Source of the DNA: Actinomycetota bacterium
GTDB lineage: Bacteria; Actinomycetota; Actinomycetes; Actinomycetales; Microbacteriaceae
NCBI GenBank assembly: GCA_018895315.1
Contig: JAHIOK010000161.1
Span: 1 to 7,022, forward strand
Length of the DNA: 7,022 nt
Direction of reading: 5' to 3'
Shown here: positions 1 through 6,017 of the stretch, piece after piece
Numbering within the stretch: the first letter of the stretch is position 1
Layout of the letters: each line of letters begins with the position of its first letter
The notes under the pieces: model-generated
Databases searched by the model: none
What the model was told of the DNA's origin: nothing
Seen by the model: the letters and a program-made list of their open reading frames with translations, nothing else
Made by a program: the position numbers and the translations under genes

Positions 1-1
1 A

Positions 2-1297
2 TCACTCGTAACGAAGCGACTCCACGGGGTCGGCGCGGGCGGCGCGGGCGGCCGGAAGGGTTCCGGCGAGGAAGGCGATGCCCATCACCACCAGGATGAT
101 CGTGGCGATCGACGCCGGGTCGAAGGCGATCAGGGTGAGCCCGTTCAGCCCCGACAGGAGTCCTCGGGCGAGCACCTCGCTGAGCGCCGATCCGACAATC
201 ATCGCGATGCCCGCCCCGATCGCGCTGCCGAGGAAGCCGAGGGTCACCGCCTCCAGGCTGAACAGGGTGAACACGCGCCCCGAGCCCATGCCCATCGCTT
301 TCATGAGTCCGATCTCGCGAGTGCGCTCCTGCACCGACATCAACAGGGTGTTGACGATGCCGAAGCTCGCGGCGAGCAGGGCGATGATGGCGAAGGCGTT
401 CAGCACGAGCACGATCCCGTTGATGACGGTGGTGATGGTGCCGAGCTGGTCGGCGACGGTGGTGCCGGTGAATCCCGCGTCGGTGAGCCGCGCCTTGAGC
501 GCATCGATCTGCGCCGTGCTCGCGTTCGAGGCAAACGTGATGGTCGCCTGCGAGTACCGATCGGCCTGATCGGACGCGAGCCCCGTGCTCTGCGCTGTGA
601 ACAGCGCCGTGCTGAGCGCGTCATTGGGCAGGATGCTCGCGCCGGTGCCCGCGGTCAAGGACTGCTGCGTGACACCGACGACCGTGGCATCCACGGTGTG
701 CATCGTGCGGTTGGCGTCGGTGATCGCGATCTGCACGGTGCTGCCGATCGCGGCGCTGTCGGAGGAGAACCCGAGCGGAGTGACGTAGCTCTCGGGAATG
801 GCGACCTGCAGCGCGCCCGAGGTGGCATCCGGTTCGACGCCTGCGGCCAGCAGCGTGGTTTGGCCCGGGACGAGACTGCTGACGCTCGCGACATAGCGGG
901 TGCCGCCGTCGAACTGGATGTAGTTGGGCGTGATCGAGCGGGTCGCGTGCACTTTCTCCACACCGTCGATCGCAGTGATCGTGTCGATGTCGCTCGAGGT
1001 GAGGGCGATCACGGTGGACCCGGTGATACGACCGCTCGAGATCGAATCCGGGTTGTATTCGACCGGTCCCGACGCCGGCCCCGTGGAGCCCGCCTCCACT
1101 TTCGTGACGGTCATCGTGTCGGATGCCCCGACCGCGGTGACCGTTTGGTCGATGTAGGCGTTGATGCCCGTACCCAAGCCGCTGGTGAGCGTGAGGGTGA
1201 AGGCTCCGACGAAGATCGCGAGGATCGTGAGGATCGATCGGGTCTTCGCGCGGAAGGTATTGCCGATGGCGGTGCTCACCAGGTCGAGGGCGTTCAT
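2..1297 (-). CDS. ABC transporter permease, MacB/FtsX family
   Basis: This 431-residue protein is the membrane half of an ABC exporter and acts in the cytoplasmic membrane. The order of parts is typical of the family: a first transmembrane helix at about residues 21-41, a large extracytoplasmic MacB-type domain at about 43-285, then three helices at about 291-319, 343-372 and 395-413. After the second helix comes the family's conserved cytoplasmic stretch ERTREIGLMKAMG (324-336), and the C-terminus PAARAARADPVESLRYE is characteristic. The ATG overlaps the stop codon of the upstream ATPase gene as ATGA, so the two genes are almost certainly co-translated. The TGA stop lies at positions 2-4, so the gene is complete. 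Family members export antimicrobial peptides, lipoproteins or toxins or sense envelope stress; the substrate cannot be read from the sequence. Length and domain order look normal and intact. Confidence 0.95.
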   Translation of the reverse strand: MNALDLVSTAIGNTFRAKTRSILTILAIFVGAFTLTLTSGLGTGINAYIDQTVTAVGASDTMTVTKVEAGSTGPASGPVEYNPDSISSGRITGSTVIALTSSDIDTITAIDGVEKVHATRSITPNYIQFDGGTRYVASVSSLVPGQTTLLAAGVEPDATSGALQVAIPESYVTPLGFSSDSAAIGSTVQIAITDANRTMHTVDATVVGVTQQSLTAGTGASILPNDALSTALFTAQSTGLASDQADRYSQATITFASNASTAQIDALKARLTDAGFTGTTVADQLGTITTVINGIVLVLNAFAIIALLAASFGIVNTLLMSVQERTREIGLMKAMGMGSGRVFTLFSLEAVTLGFLGSAIGAGIAMIVGSALSEVLARGLLSGLNGLTLIAFDPASIATIILVVMGIAFLAGTLPAARAARADPVESLRYE

Positions 1298-2007
1298 GCC
1301 GCCACCCCCGTCGTGAGGGTCTCGACGAGTTGGCCGTCACGCACGAAGATGCGCCGATCGCAGCGCGCCGCCAGGTCTTCGTCGTGGGTGACGACGATCA
1401 GGGTGATGCCGTGCTCCCGGTTGAGAGTGAACAGGATGTCTTCGACCACGGCGCCGGTGTTCGAGTCGAGGTTTCCGGTCGGCTCGTCGGCGAAGATGAT
1501 GCGCGGGTTGTTCACCAGAGCCCGCGCGATGACGGCGCGCTGCTTCTGCCCGCCCGAGAGATTGACGGCCCTGTTCTTCGCCTTGTCGGCCAGCTCGAGC
1601 TGCTCGAGTGCGGCGATGCCGCGACGGCGTCGCTCAGCCCGGCCCACCCCCGCGATCTTCATCGGCAGGATCACGTTCTCGAGCACGCTGCTCGCCCCGG
1701 TGAGGAAGAACTGCTGGAAGACGAACCCGAACGTCTTGTTGCGGGTCGTGTTGAGCTTCTTCCCACGCAGGGTTCGCGTGTCGATGCCTTCGAGCATGAG
1801 AGTGCCCGAGTCGGGGGCATCGAGCAGCGCGAGCACGTGCATGAGCGTCGATTTTCCCGACCCCGACTTCCCGACGATCGCCACCGACTCCCCCTCGCGG
1901 ATGTCGAAGCTCACACCCTTCAACGCCTCGAAGCGGTTCGCCCCCTTGCCGTACGACTTGTGCACGTCACGCGCCGAGATGATCGGCGTTTTGGTTTCTA
2001 CGGTCAT
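1294..2007 (-). CDS. ABC transporter ATP-binding protein, MacB/LolD type
   Basis: This 237-residue cytoplasmic ATPase powers the permease encoded immediately downstream. All nucleotide-binding motifs are present: Walker A GKSGSGKS (46-53), Q-loop glutamine in FVFQQ (95-99), signature LSGGQKQR (150-157), Walker B IIFADEP with catalytic E175, D-loop NLDS (179-182) and the switch histidine H208. The stretch DEPTGNLDS and the overall size are typical of the LolD/MacB/FtsE group rather than of importer ATPases. The start ATG at 2007 is supported by AAGGAG at 2016-2021 with an 8-nt spacer. The reading frame ends in an ATGA overlap with the permease start. The start codon also forms an ATGA with the stop of a decayed MFS reading frame upstream, suggesting that this gene was once the second or later gene of a coupled operon. 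No active-site residue is missing. Confidence 0.96.
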   Translation of the reverse strand: MTVETKTPIISARDVHKSYGKGANRFEALKGVSFDIREGESVAIVGKSGSGKSTLMHVLALLDAPDSGTLMLEGIDTRTLRGKKLNTTRNKTFGFVFQQFFLTGASSVLENVILPMKIAGVGRAERRRRGIAALEQLELADKAKNRAVNLSGGQKQRAVIARALVNNPRIIFADEPTGNLDSNTGAVVEDILFTLNREHGITLIVVTHDEDLAARCDRRIFVRDGQLVETLTTGVAA

Positions 2008-2340
2008 CGCTGGGTCTCCTTGAAGTGGGCGGATTCTGGATGAATGGATGCCTGGGCACGGACGGATTCGCCAGCGCCCGGGTGAGTTCGATCGGCGCCG
2101 ACTCCGACCGAGGCGAGCTCTGCGGATGCGGCATCCGGAGTCGGTTCATCTGCCGCCCCTCGTGCACGGTCTCTATCGACGAGCGCAGCGGCACCTCCTT
2201 GATGAACAGCACGGCCACCAGGCCCAGCACCACCATCGGGATGAGCATGGCGAACACGGGGGTCCAGCAGGATCTTGCCGTTGCCGGCGGGCTCGCTGCT
2301 CGGGGCGTGGATCAGGGTGGCGGGAGTGGTCGAACGTCTC
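2004..2340 (-). pseudogene. C-terminal remnant of an MFS (DHA2-like) exporter
   Basis: The minus-strand translation TPVFAMLIPMVVLGLVAVLF followed by IKEVPLR (about 2180-2263) looks like the last transmembrane helix and conserved xKEVPLR end of a 14-helix multidrug exporter. No start or MFS-like sequence is visible before about 2340, so almost all of the gene is missing. The surviving tail uses two frames. ATLIHAPSSEPAGNGKILLD (about 2262-2322) is in one frame and the helix in another; the change falls at a run of five C (2258-2262), and removing one C would join them. After IETVHEG the frame appears to return to the first at a run of four G (2156-2159), giving an Ala/Asp/Glu-rich tail that ends in a TGA overlapping the ABC ATPase start (ATGA). 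The MFS identity of the helix is fairly sure. The exact boundaries and the tail frame are inference. Confidence 0.6.
2016..2021 (-). promoter_or_regulatory. Ribosome binding site of the ABC ATPase gene
   Basis: AAGGAG on the minus strand lies 8 nt before the ATG at 2007. It fixes the start of the ABC ATPase. It sits inside the end of the decayed upstream MFS frame, as expected for an internal operon ribosome binding site, so ABC translation probably does not depend on the broken gene. Confidence 0.7.
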
Positions 2341-2365
2341 ACCCCTCTACCCTCGCCGCGTCGCC

Positions 2366-2449
2366 GGATGCCGGCATCCCTCGGTCGCGGCATCCGCATA
2401 CCGCAACCGCGGTATCTTGCCGCGTCCGGGAGCGCCAGGCGCCGGCGCC
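2366..2449. repeat. Cluster of short palindromes in non-coding DNA
   Basis: Between the MFS remnant and the response-regulator gene I see no convincing coding sequence, but several dyads follow one another. They are a perfect 14-bp palindrome GGATGCCGGCATCC (2366-2379), a hairpin of ATACCGC and GCGGTAT with an AACC loop (2398-2415), and a 12-bp palindrome GGCGCCGGCGCC (2438-2449). Possible roles are operator sites for the downstream ABC pair or debris from the rearrangement that removed the MFS gene. At this GC content short GC-only palindromes arise easily, so only the 2398-2415 hairpin and the 14-bp palindrome carry much weight. Confidence 0.4.
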
Positions 2450-2497
2450 GACCAGGCGTCGGGGACCGCGCAAGCGGAGTCCTCGCTGACGTGGAGC

Positions 2498-2583
2498 GTG
2501 CCGGGGAACTGCTGGCTGGTGCAGGAGTCACCTCCGGCTGGGGCTCCCCGGCTCCGACCCCACAACCAGCAGTTTTCTGGCAC
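2498..2583. repeat. 86-bp inverted repeat after the response-regulator gene (REP-like or terminator)
   Basis: The left arm GTGCCGGGGAACTGCTGG (2498-2515) pairs with the right arm CCAGCAGTTTTCTGGCAC (2566-2583). Fifteen of 18 positions are Watson-Crick pairs. The three differences are all G opposite T on the plus strand, so a plus-strand RNA could form an unbroken 18-pair stem with three G-U pairs, while a minus-strand RNA would have A-C mismatches. The central part can fold further (GGCTGGGG against CCCCGGCT with G-U pairs, about 2537-2554). The element starts 15 bp beyond the response-regulator stop, a normal place for a 3'-end structure. It may be a terminator for the kinase/regulator operon or one copy of a dispersed REP-type element. 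Which of the two cannot be decided from one window. Confidence 0.6.
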
Positions 2584-2598
2584 CGATTTCGGCGGCGC

Positions 2599-3255
2599 TC
2601 AGCTGCCGGGGGTCAACAGGCCCGTCTCGTAGGCGACGATCACCAGCTGCGCGCGATCGTGCACCCCCAGCTTGGTCATGATGCGATTCACGTGGGTCTT
2701 CGCCGTATGCGGCGAGATGAAGAGGGCGTCGGCGATCTCCTGATTCGACCGACCGCGTGCCACCAGCAGCAGCACCTCTTCTTCGCGCTCGGTGAGCGCC
2801 GCAAGCATCGCGCGGTCGACGGGGAGAGCAGGTGGCACGTGTCGCGAGATCAGAGCGCGCGTCGCGGTGGCAGACAGAAGCGAGTCACCTGCGTGCACGG
2901 CACGCACCGCCCGCACGATGTCTTCGGGCTCGGAGCCCTTGCCGATGAACCCGCTTGCGCCGACGCGCAGCGCGGCGACCACGTACTCGTCTTCCTCGAA
3001 GGTCGTGAGAATCAACACCCGCACGGCTGTGAGGGCAGGGTCGGCGCAGATCTGCTCCGTCGCGCCGATGCCATCGAGCTCCGGCATCCGGATGTCCATG
3101 AGCACGACATCCGGATGCTGCGCCCCGGCAATCTCGACCGCTTCGAGACCGTTGACCGCTTCTCCTACGACCTCGATGTCGTCGGCATCGGTGAGGATGT
3201 CGACGACAGCCTGGCGGATGAGGACCTGGTCATCGACGACGAGAACGGAGATCAT
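2599..3255 (-). CDS. Response regulator, NarL/FixJ family
   Basis: This 218-residue DNA-binding response regulator is the output partner of the histidine kinase encoded just upstream. The receiver domain (about 1-118) has the acidic pair D8-D9, the phosphoacceptor D54 in VVLMDIRMP, T84 and the conserved K106. A LuxR-type helix-turn-helix follows (about 153-212: LTEREEEVLLLVARGRSNQE onward, then ISPHTAKTHVNRI and KLGV). Length is normal for the family. The start is well set: ATG overlaps the kinase stop as ATGA, and GGAGG (3263-3267) sits 7 nt upstream inside the kinase gene. The protein should bind DNA as a dimer after phosphorylation. The ABC exporter genes downstream are reasonable targets, together with its own operon, but no binding site is proven. 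A long inverted repeat begins right after the stop. Confidence 0.95.
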   Translation of the reverse strand: MISVLVVDDQVLIRQAVVDILTDADDIEVVGEAVNGLEAVEIAGAQHPDVVLMDIRMPELDGIGATEQICADPALTAVRVLILTTFEEDEYVVAALRVGASGFIGKGSEPEDIVRAVRAVHAGDSLLSATATRALISRHVPPALPVDRAMLAALTEREEEVLLLVARGRSNQEIADALFISPHTAKTHVNRIMTKLGVHDRAQLVIVAYETGLLTPGS

Positions 3256-4421
3256 GCGGAGTCCTCCGTTGACAGGGCGAGATTCATCGTGAGCGGTAGA
3301 CGTGCCGTGACCCGCCAGCCACCGGGGGCGGGTCCTGCCTGCACGCTGCCACGCACGGTCGCGACGCGTTCGCGCAGACCGGTGAGCCCGAGCCGTGAAC
3401 CGGGGGCTCCGGCATCCGGTCCGACAGGGTTCGTGACCGTGATCGTGAGCGTGCCGTCGGCGACAGCGAGCAACACGTGCGCGCGACGCTCCGCCCCGTG
3501 TTTGTGCGCATTGGTCAGCGCTTCTTGCACCACGCGGTAGGCGACGCGACCGATCGCCTCGGGAACGTCGGAAAGATCGCCCTCGACCCGCACCGTCACG
3601 TCAGGACCGCTCTCGGCGAACTGCGCGGCGAGAGCATCGACGCGATCGAGCCCCGGCTGCGGCGCGGCGGCCGGGTCGTCGTCGGCGGCGCGCAGCACCT
3701 CGAGAAGGCCGCCGATCTCACCGAGCACCGTGCGCGCGGCGCTGCGGATCGTGGCCAGCGCCTCCTGCGCCTTCTCGGGTCGCGTATCGATCGCCGATGA
3801 TGCGACCCCGGCGTTGAGACTGATCACCGCAATCTGGTGGGCGACCGCATCGTGCAGGTCGCGGGCGATCTTCAGCCGCTCCTCACTGACGCGGCGCTGC
3901 GCCTCGGCCTCACGCGTCTGCTCGGCACGCTCGGCACGCTCGGTCACGGCAACGATGTAGGCCCGACGCGAACGGGTAGCGTCGCCCAACGCTGCGCCGA
4001 CGAGCACCACGAGCGCGAACTGCACCACGCGCGGGTCGATCGCCGCCATGAGGCTCAGCGCGACGACGACGACTGCCGTCACCGTGGTCACGATCACTCC
4101 GCTGCGCCGATCGCGCCGGTTGGTGACCCCGAATGCGCAGATTCCGATGGCGAGCGCAAGCCCCGCATTCAGAACTCCCGCAGCCGCGGCGACGCCGAAG
4201 AGGACGACGACGACCGTCAGTACGAGAATCGGCCAACGCCTCCGAAACGGCAGCGCGACCGCAGCGACAGCGACCAGCGCCAGCGTCTCGATGGTCGGCG
4301 GGTCGTATACGCCACCCCGCGAAGGGGCGAAGGCGAACATGACGACGACCACCACCGCCACCAGGTTCGCGACCCAGAGGGGCGCCCGCGTGCGCGGTTC
4401 GGCGCTCACCTCGTGGTTCAT
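3252..4421 (-). CDS. Sensor histidine kinase, DesK/NarL-partner type (HisKA_3)
   Basis: This membrane sensor kinase is 389 residues long from the chosen start. The N-terminal half (about 16-146) carries roughly six hydrophobic segments with very short loops and no large external domain. This fits the intramembrane-sensing kinases common in actinobacteria. A charged linker (about 155-185) leads to the HisKA_3 dimerisation motif ARDLHDAVAHQ with phosphorylated H190. The ATPase domain shows the N-box RVVQEALTNAHKHG (296-309, N304) and the G-box GSRLGLTGLRERV (341-353). The kinase transfers phosphate to the regulator encoded downstream, whose start overlaps this stop as ATGA. I chose ATG at 4421. 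An in-frame ATG at 4466 would add 15 residues (MPRYSDARATGHTES), but neither has a strong Shine-Dalgarno sequence; only GAGAG lies right before 4421. The signal sensed is unknown; cell-envelope or antibiotic stress is a guess from the exporter next door. Confidence 0.93.
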   Translation of the reverse strand: MNHEVSAEPRTRAPLWVANLVAVVVVVMFAFAPSRGGVYDPPTIETLALVAVAAVALPFRRRWPILVLTVVVVLFGVAAAAGVLNAGLALAIGICAFGVTNRRDRRSGVIVTTVTAVVVVALSLMAAIDPRVVQFALVVLVGAALGDATRSRRAYIVAVTERAERAEQTREAEAQRRVSEERLKIARDLHDAVAHQIAVISLNAGVASSAIDTRPEKAQEALATIRSAARTVLGEIGGLLEVLRAADDDPAAAPQPGLDRVDALAAQFAESGPDVTVRVEGDLSDVPEAIGRVAYRVVQEALTNAHKHGAERRAHVLLAVADGTLTITVTNPVGPDAGAPGSRLGLTGLRERVATVRGSVQAGPAPGGWRVTARLPLTMNLALSTEDSA

Positions 4422-4549
4422 GCTCTCAGTGTGCCCCGTCGCTCTCGCATCCGAGTAGCGCGGCATTCGGGAATTGCGGTCACGAGGTGCCGCGACATCC
4501 AGGATCCGGGGTCACCGAGTGCGCGCGTCGCTGGCGAGGAATCCCCTCA

Positions 4550-4654
4550 GGTGCGGGCAGCAACCGGGGTACTCGGAATCAATCGGCGCACTCGCGACCC
4601 GGCCCCTCGGAGCCATCTCGATCTCGGGCGTACTTGTACCCGGTTGCTCGCACC
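4550..4654. repeat. Imperfect long inverted repeat between kinase and XRE genes
   Basis: In the 269-bp non-coding stretch between the kinase start and the XRE gene (4422-4690), the right arm GTACCCGGTTGCTCGCACC (4636-4654) is matched in full by the left arm at 4550-4572. The left arm differs only by two small insertions (GGC and G), so all 19 bases pair with two bulges. The 63-bp spacer is GC-rich and shows no coding signature. The element lies between divergently read genes, where it could contain regulatory sites for either, or it could be a single copy of a dispersed palindromic element. Its arms do not match the other two inverted repeats here. Nothing else recognisable was seen in this stretch, and no convincing promoter. 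Confidence 0.55.
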
Positions 4655-4690
4655 CTGGCACGATGAACCTCGAGTCCTCACCCTTGAGAG

Positions 4691-4960
4691 GTGCCCCGAG
4701 TTCCTTCCGCCGCAGCCGCGCACATCGGCACGCGGATCACCGAGGCCCGCCACCGCGCGACGACCACGCACGACGCGCTCGCGGCGCGCACCGGCATCGA
4801 CTCGTCGAATATCCGAAGCTACGAGAGTGGCCGGGCGATGCCGAGCATCCACACCCTCCTGCGCATCGCGGAGGCGCTCGGAACCGAGCCGGCGTTCTTC
4901 CTCGAGGGACTCACGCTCGACCTCTTCGACGCGGCCGAGCGTCGCCGCCGGGCAGGCTGA
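4691..4960 (+). CDS. Small XRE-family helix-turn-helix protein
   Basis: This 89-residue protein is essentially one Cro/CI-type DNA-binding domain (about 12-71). It has the pattern of an N-terminal helix (IGTRITEARHRA), a turn region with LAARTGIDSSNIRSYESGRA, and the closing helices PSIHTLLRIAEALGTEPAFFL. The last residues (72-89) are a short acidic then Arg-rich tail. It starts at GTG 4691; an in-frame TGA lies two codons upstream, so no longer version is possible. There is no clear ribosome binding site, only GAGAG immediately before GTG. It is the only plus-strand gene in the window. It has no toxin, peptidase or phage neighbour, so it is probably a stand-alone transcription regulator. Target genes are unknown; the inverted repeat upstream or the kinase promoter are candidates. 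Domain assignment is strong, function unknown. Confidence 0.85.
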   Translation: MPRVPSAAAAHIGTRITEARHRATTTHDALAARTGIDSSNIRSYESGRAMPSIHTLLRIAEALGTEPAFFLEGLTLDLFDAAERRRRAG

Positions 4961-4969
4961 GCTTCAGCC
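4955..4969. terminator. Candidate bidirectional hairpin between convergent XRE and PPK2 genes
   Basis: GGCTGA and TCAGCC form a perfect 6-bp stem with a 3-nt GCT loop, and the first arm contains the XRE stop codon. Read on the other strand, the same hairpin lies about 40 nt after the PPK2 stop. There is no T-run on either side, so it would be a terminator without U-tract, or a chance hairpin. The convergent position is the main support. Confidence 0.35.
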
Positions 4970-5009
4970 CGCGGGACTCGGATGGCGACCTCGGCTCTCA
5001 GCGCCCCGG

Positions 5010-5921
5010 TCACTCGTCGGCTTCCTCCTGCTTGCCGCGCATCACCAGGAGCGGATCGGGAGCCTGCACGACACTGTGGTCCTTGCCGTCGTACTCGAAC
5101 TGACCCAAGAAGAAGCGCATCGCATTGAGGCGTGCGCGCTTCTTGTCGTTGGAGCGGATGATCGTCCACGGTGCGTAGCGCTTGTCGGTGCGCCGGAAGG
5201 TCTCTTCCTTCGCGGCGGTGTAGTCCTCCCAGCGATCGAGCGACGCGAGGTCCATCGGCGACAGCTTCCAGCGGCGCACCGGGTCGAGTTGACGGATCGC
5301 GAAGCGGGTGCGCTGTTCGGTGCGGGTGACCGAGAACCAGAACTTGGTGACGTGGATGCCGGAGTCCACCAGCATCCGCTCGAATGCCGGCGCCTGCGCC
5401 ATGAACGTCTCGTACTCGTCGTCGGAGCAGAACCCCATCACGCGCTCGACGCCCGAGCGGTTGTACCAGGAACGGTCGAACATCACGATCTCACCCGCCG
5501 TCGGCAGGTGCTGGATGTAGCGCTGGAAGTACCACTGCCCTCGCTCGCGGTCGCTGGGCTTGGTGAGAGCGACCACCCGCGACATCCGCGGGTTGAGATG
5601 CTCAGTGAAGCGCTTGATCGTGCCGCCTTTGCCCGCCGCATCCCGGCCCTCGAACACCACGATCGCGCGGCGCCCGGTGTCTTCGAGCCAGTACTGGAAC
5701 TTCAGCAGCTCGACCTGCAGCTGATACTTCTGCACCTCGTACTCGTCGCGGCCCATACGCTCGTCGTACGGGTAGCCCTCGCGCCAGGTGTAGACGGGGT
5801 TACCCTGCGGGTCGATCAGATCGGGATCGGGAGTGTGGCCGTCGCGCACCGTGTAGCCGCGCGAGCGCAGGTCTTCGATGTACTCACGCAAGCCCTGCGG
5901 TTTCTGAACGCCGTCCGACAT
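5010..5921 (-). CDS. ppk2: Polyphosphate kinase 2 (PPK2 family, class I-like)
   Basis: This 303-residue cytoplasmic enzyme moves phosphate between inorganic polyphosphate and nucleotides; the family mainly makes nucleoside triphosphates from diphosphates using polyphosphate. The P-loop-like fold shows Walker A in VVFEGRDAAGKGGTIKRF (88-105, K98), followed by the family motif ALTKPSDRERGQWYFQRY (118-135). Walker B is in IVMFDRSWYNRSGVERVMGF (145-164, D149-R150). The Arg-rich lid spans about 199-218 (TRTEQRTRFAIRQLDPVRRW), followed by KLSPMDLASLDRWEDYT. Single-domain length and the N-terminal extension fit class I, the ADP/GDP phosphorylating type, though class cannot be proved by eye. The ATG at 5921 has an AAGGAG 6 nt upstream. 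A 22-bp perfect palindrome lies just before the ribosome binding site, which suggests a controlled promoter or leader. The gene stands alone and looks intact. Confidence 0.95.
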   Translation of the reverse strand: MSDGVQKPQGLREYIEDLRSRGYTVRDGHTPDPDLIDPQGNPVYTWREGYPYDERMGRDEYEVQKYQLQVELLKFQYWLEDTGRRAIVVFEGRDAAGKGGTIKRFTEHLNPRMSRVVALTKPSDRERGQWYFQRYIQHLPTAGEIVMFDRSWYNRSGVERVMGFCSDDEYETFMAQAPAFERMLVDSGIHVTKFWFSVTRTEQRTRFAIRQLDPVRRWKLSPMDLASLDRWEDYTAAKEETFRRTDKRYAPWTIIRSNDKKRARLNAMRFFLGQFEYDGKDHSVVQAPDPLLVMRGKQEEADE

Positions 5922-5927
5922 CGATCA

Positions 5928-5933
5928 CTCCTT
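5928..5933 (-). promoter_or_regulatory. Ribosome binding site of ppk2
   Basis: AAGGAG on the minus strand is placed 6 nt before the ATG at 5921. It decides the ppk2 start and shows that the palindrome at 5947-5968 lies in the untranslated leader or promoter, not in the coding region. Confidence 0.8.
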
Positions 5934-5946
5934 CTACACCAGGGTG

Positions 5947-5968
5947 GGAGCTCGACGCGTCGAGCTCC
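5947..5968. promoter_or_regulatory. 22-bp perfect palindrome ahead of ppk2
   Basis: GGAGCTCGACG is followed directly by its exact reverse complement, giving 22 bp of perfect dyad symmetry 13 bp upstream of the ppk2 ribosome binding site. Perfect even-length symmetry without a spacer is typical of operators for dimeric repressors such as TetR-type proteins. As RNA it would form a 9-bp stem with a CGCG loop. There is no T-run after it in the ppk2 direction, so it does not look like a classical terminator of the gene upstream. A competing hairpin, GCTCCGGACTCGAGC (5964-5978), shares part of the right arm, so alternative leader folds are possible. Confidence 0.5.
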
Positions 5969-5981
5969 GGACTCGAGCGGC

Positions 5982-6012
5982 ATGCTACCGGCACGGAGTG
6001 ACCGAAGGGCAA
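5982..6012 (-). promoter_or_regulatory. Possible ppk2 promoter
   Basis: On the minus strand TTGCCC (6007-6012) and TAGCAT (5982-5987) resemble -35 and -10 boxes, with a spacer of 19 bp, longer than ideal. Transcription from it would begin about 7 bp further on, placing the 22-bp palindrome just downstream of the start site, a usual operator position. The match is weak and a high-GC genome gives many such chance hits. Confidence 0.25.
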
Positions 6013-6017
6013 AACCC

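Noticed and set aside
698..2023. A 441-codon plus-strand open frame opposite the ABC genes
   Set aside because: No recognisable motifs; it is explained as the GC-driven shadow of the permease and ATPase genes.
1967..2257. A 96-codon minus-strand frame starting at GTG 2257 as an intact small membrane protein
   Set aside because: Its hydrophobic part matches the last helix of an MFS exporter, there is no ribosome binding site at 2257, and its end runs into the ABC ATPase gene. It is better explained as part of the remnant.
2275..3540. A 421-codon plus-strand open frame opposite the response regulator
   Set aside because: It crosses the non-coding repeat region and the antisense of a well-supported regulator, and its composition is that of a shadow frame.
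4422..4466. Longer kinase start at ATG 4466
   Set aside because: The added 15 residues are polar and unlike family N-termini, and no ribosome binding site precedes that ATG. It cannot be excluded.
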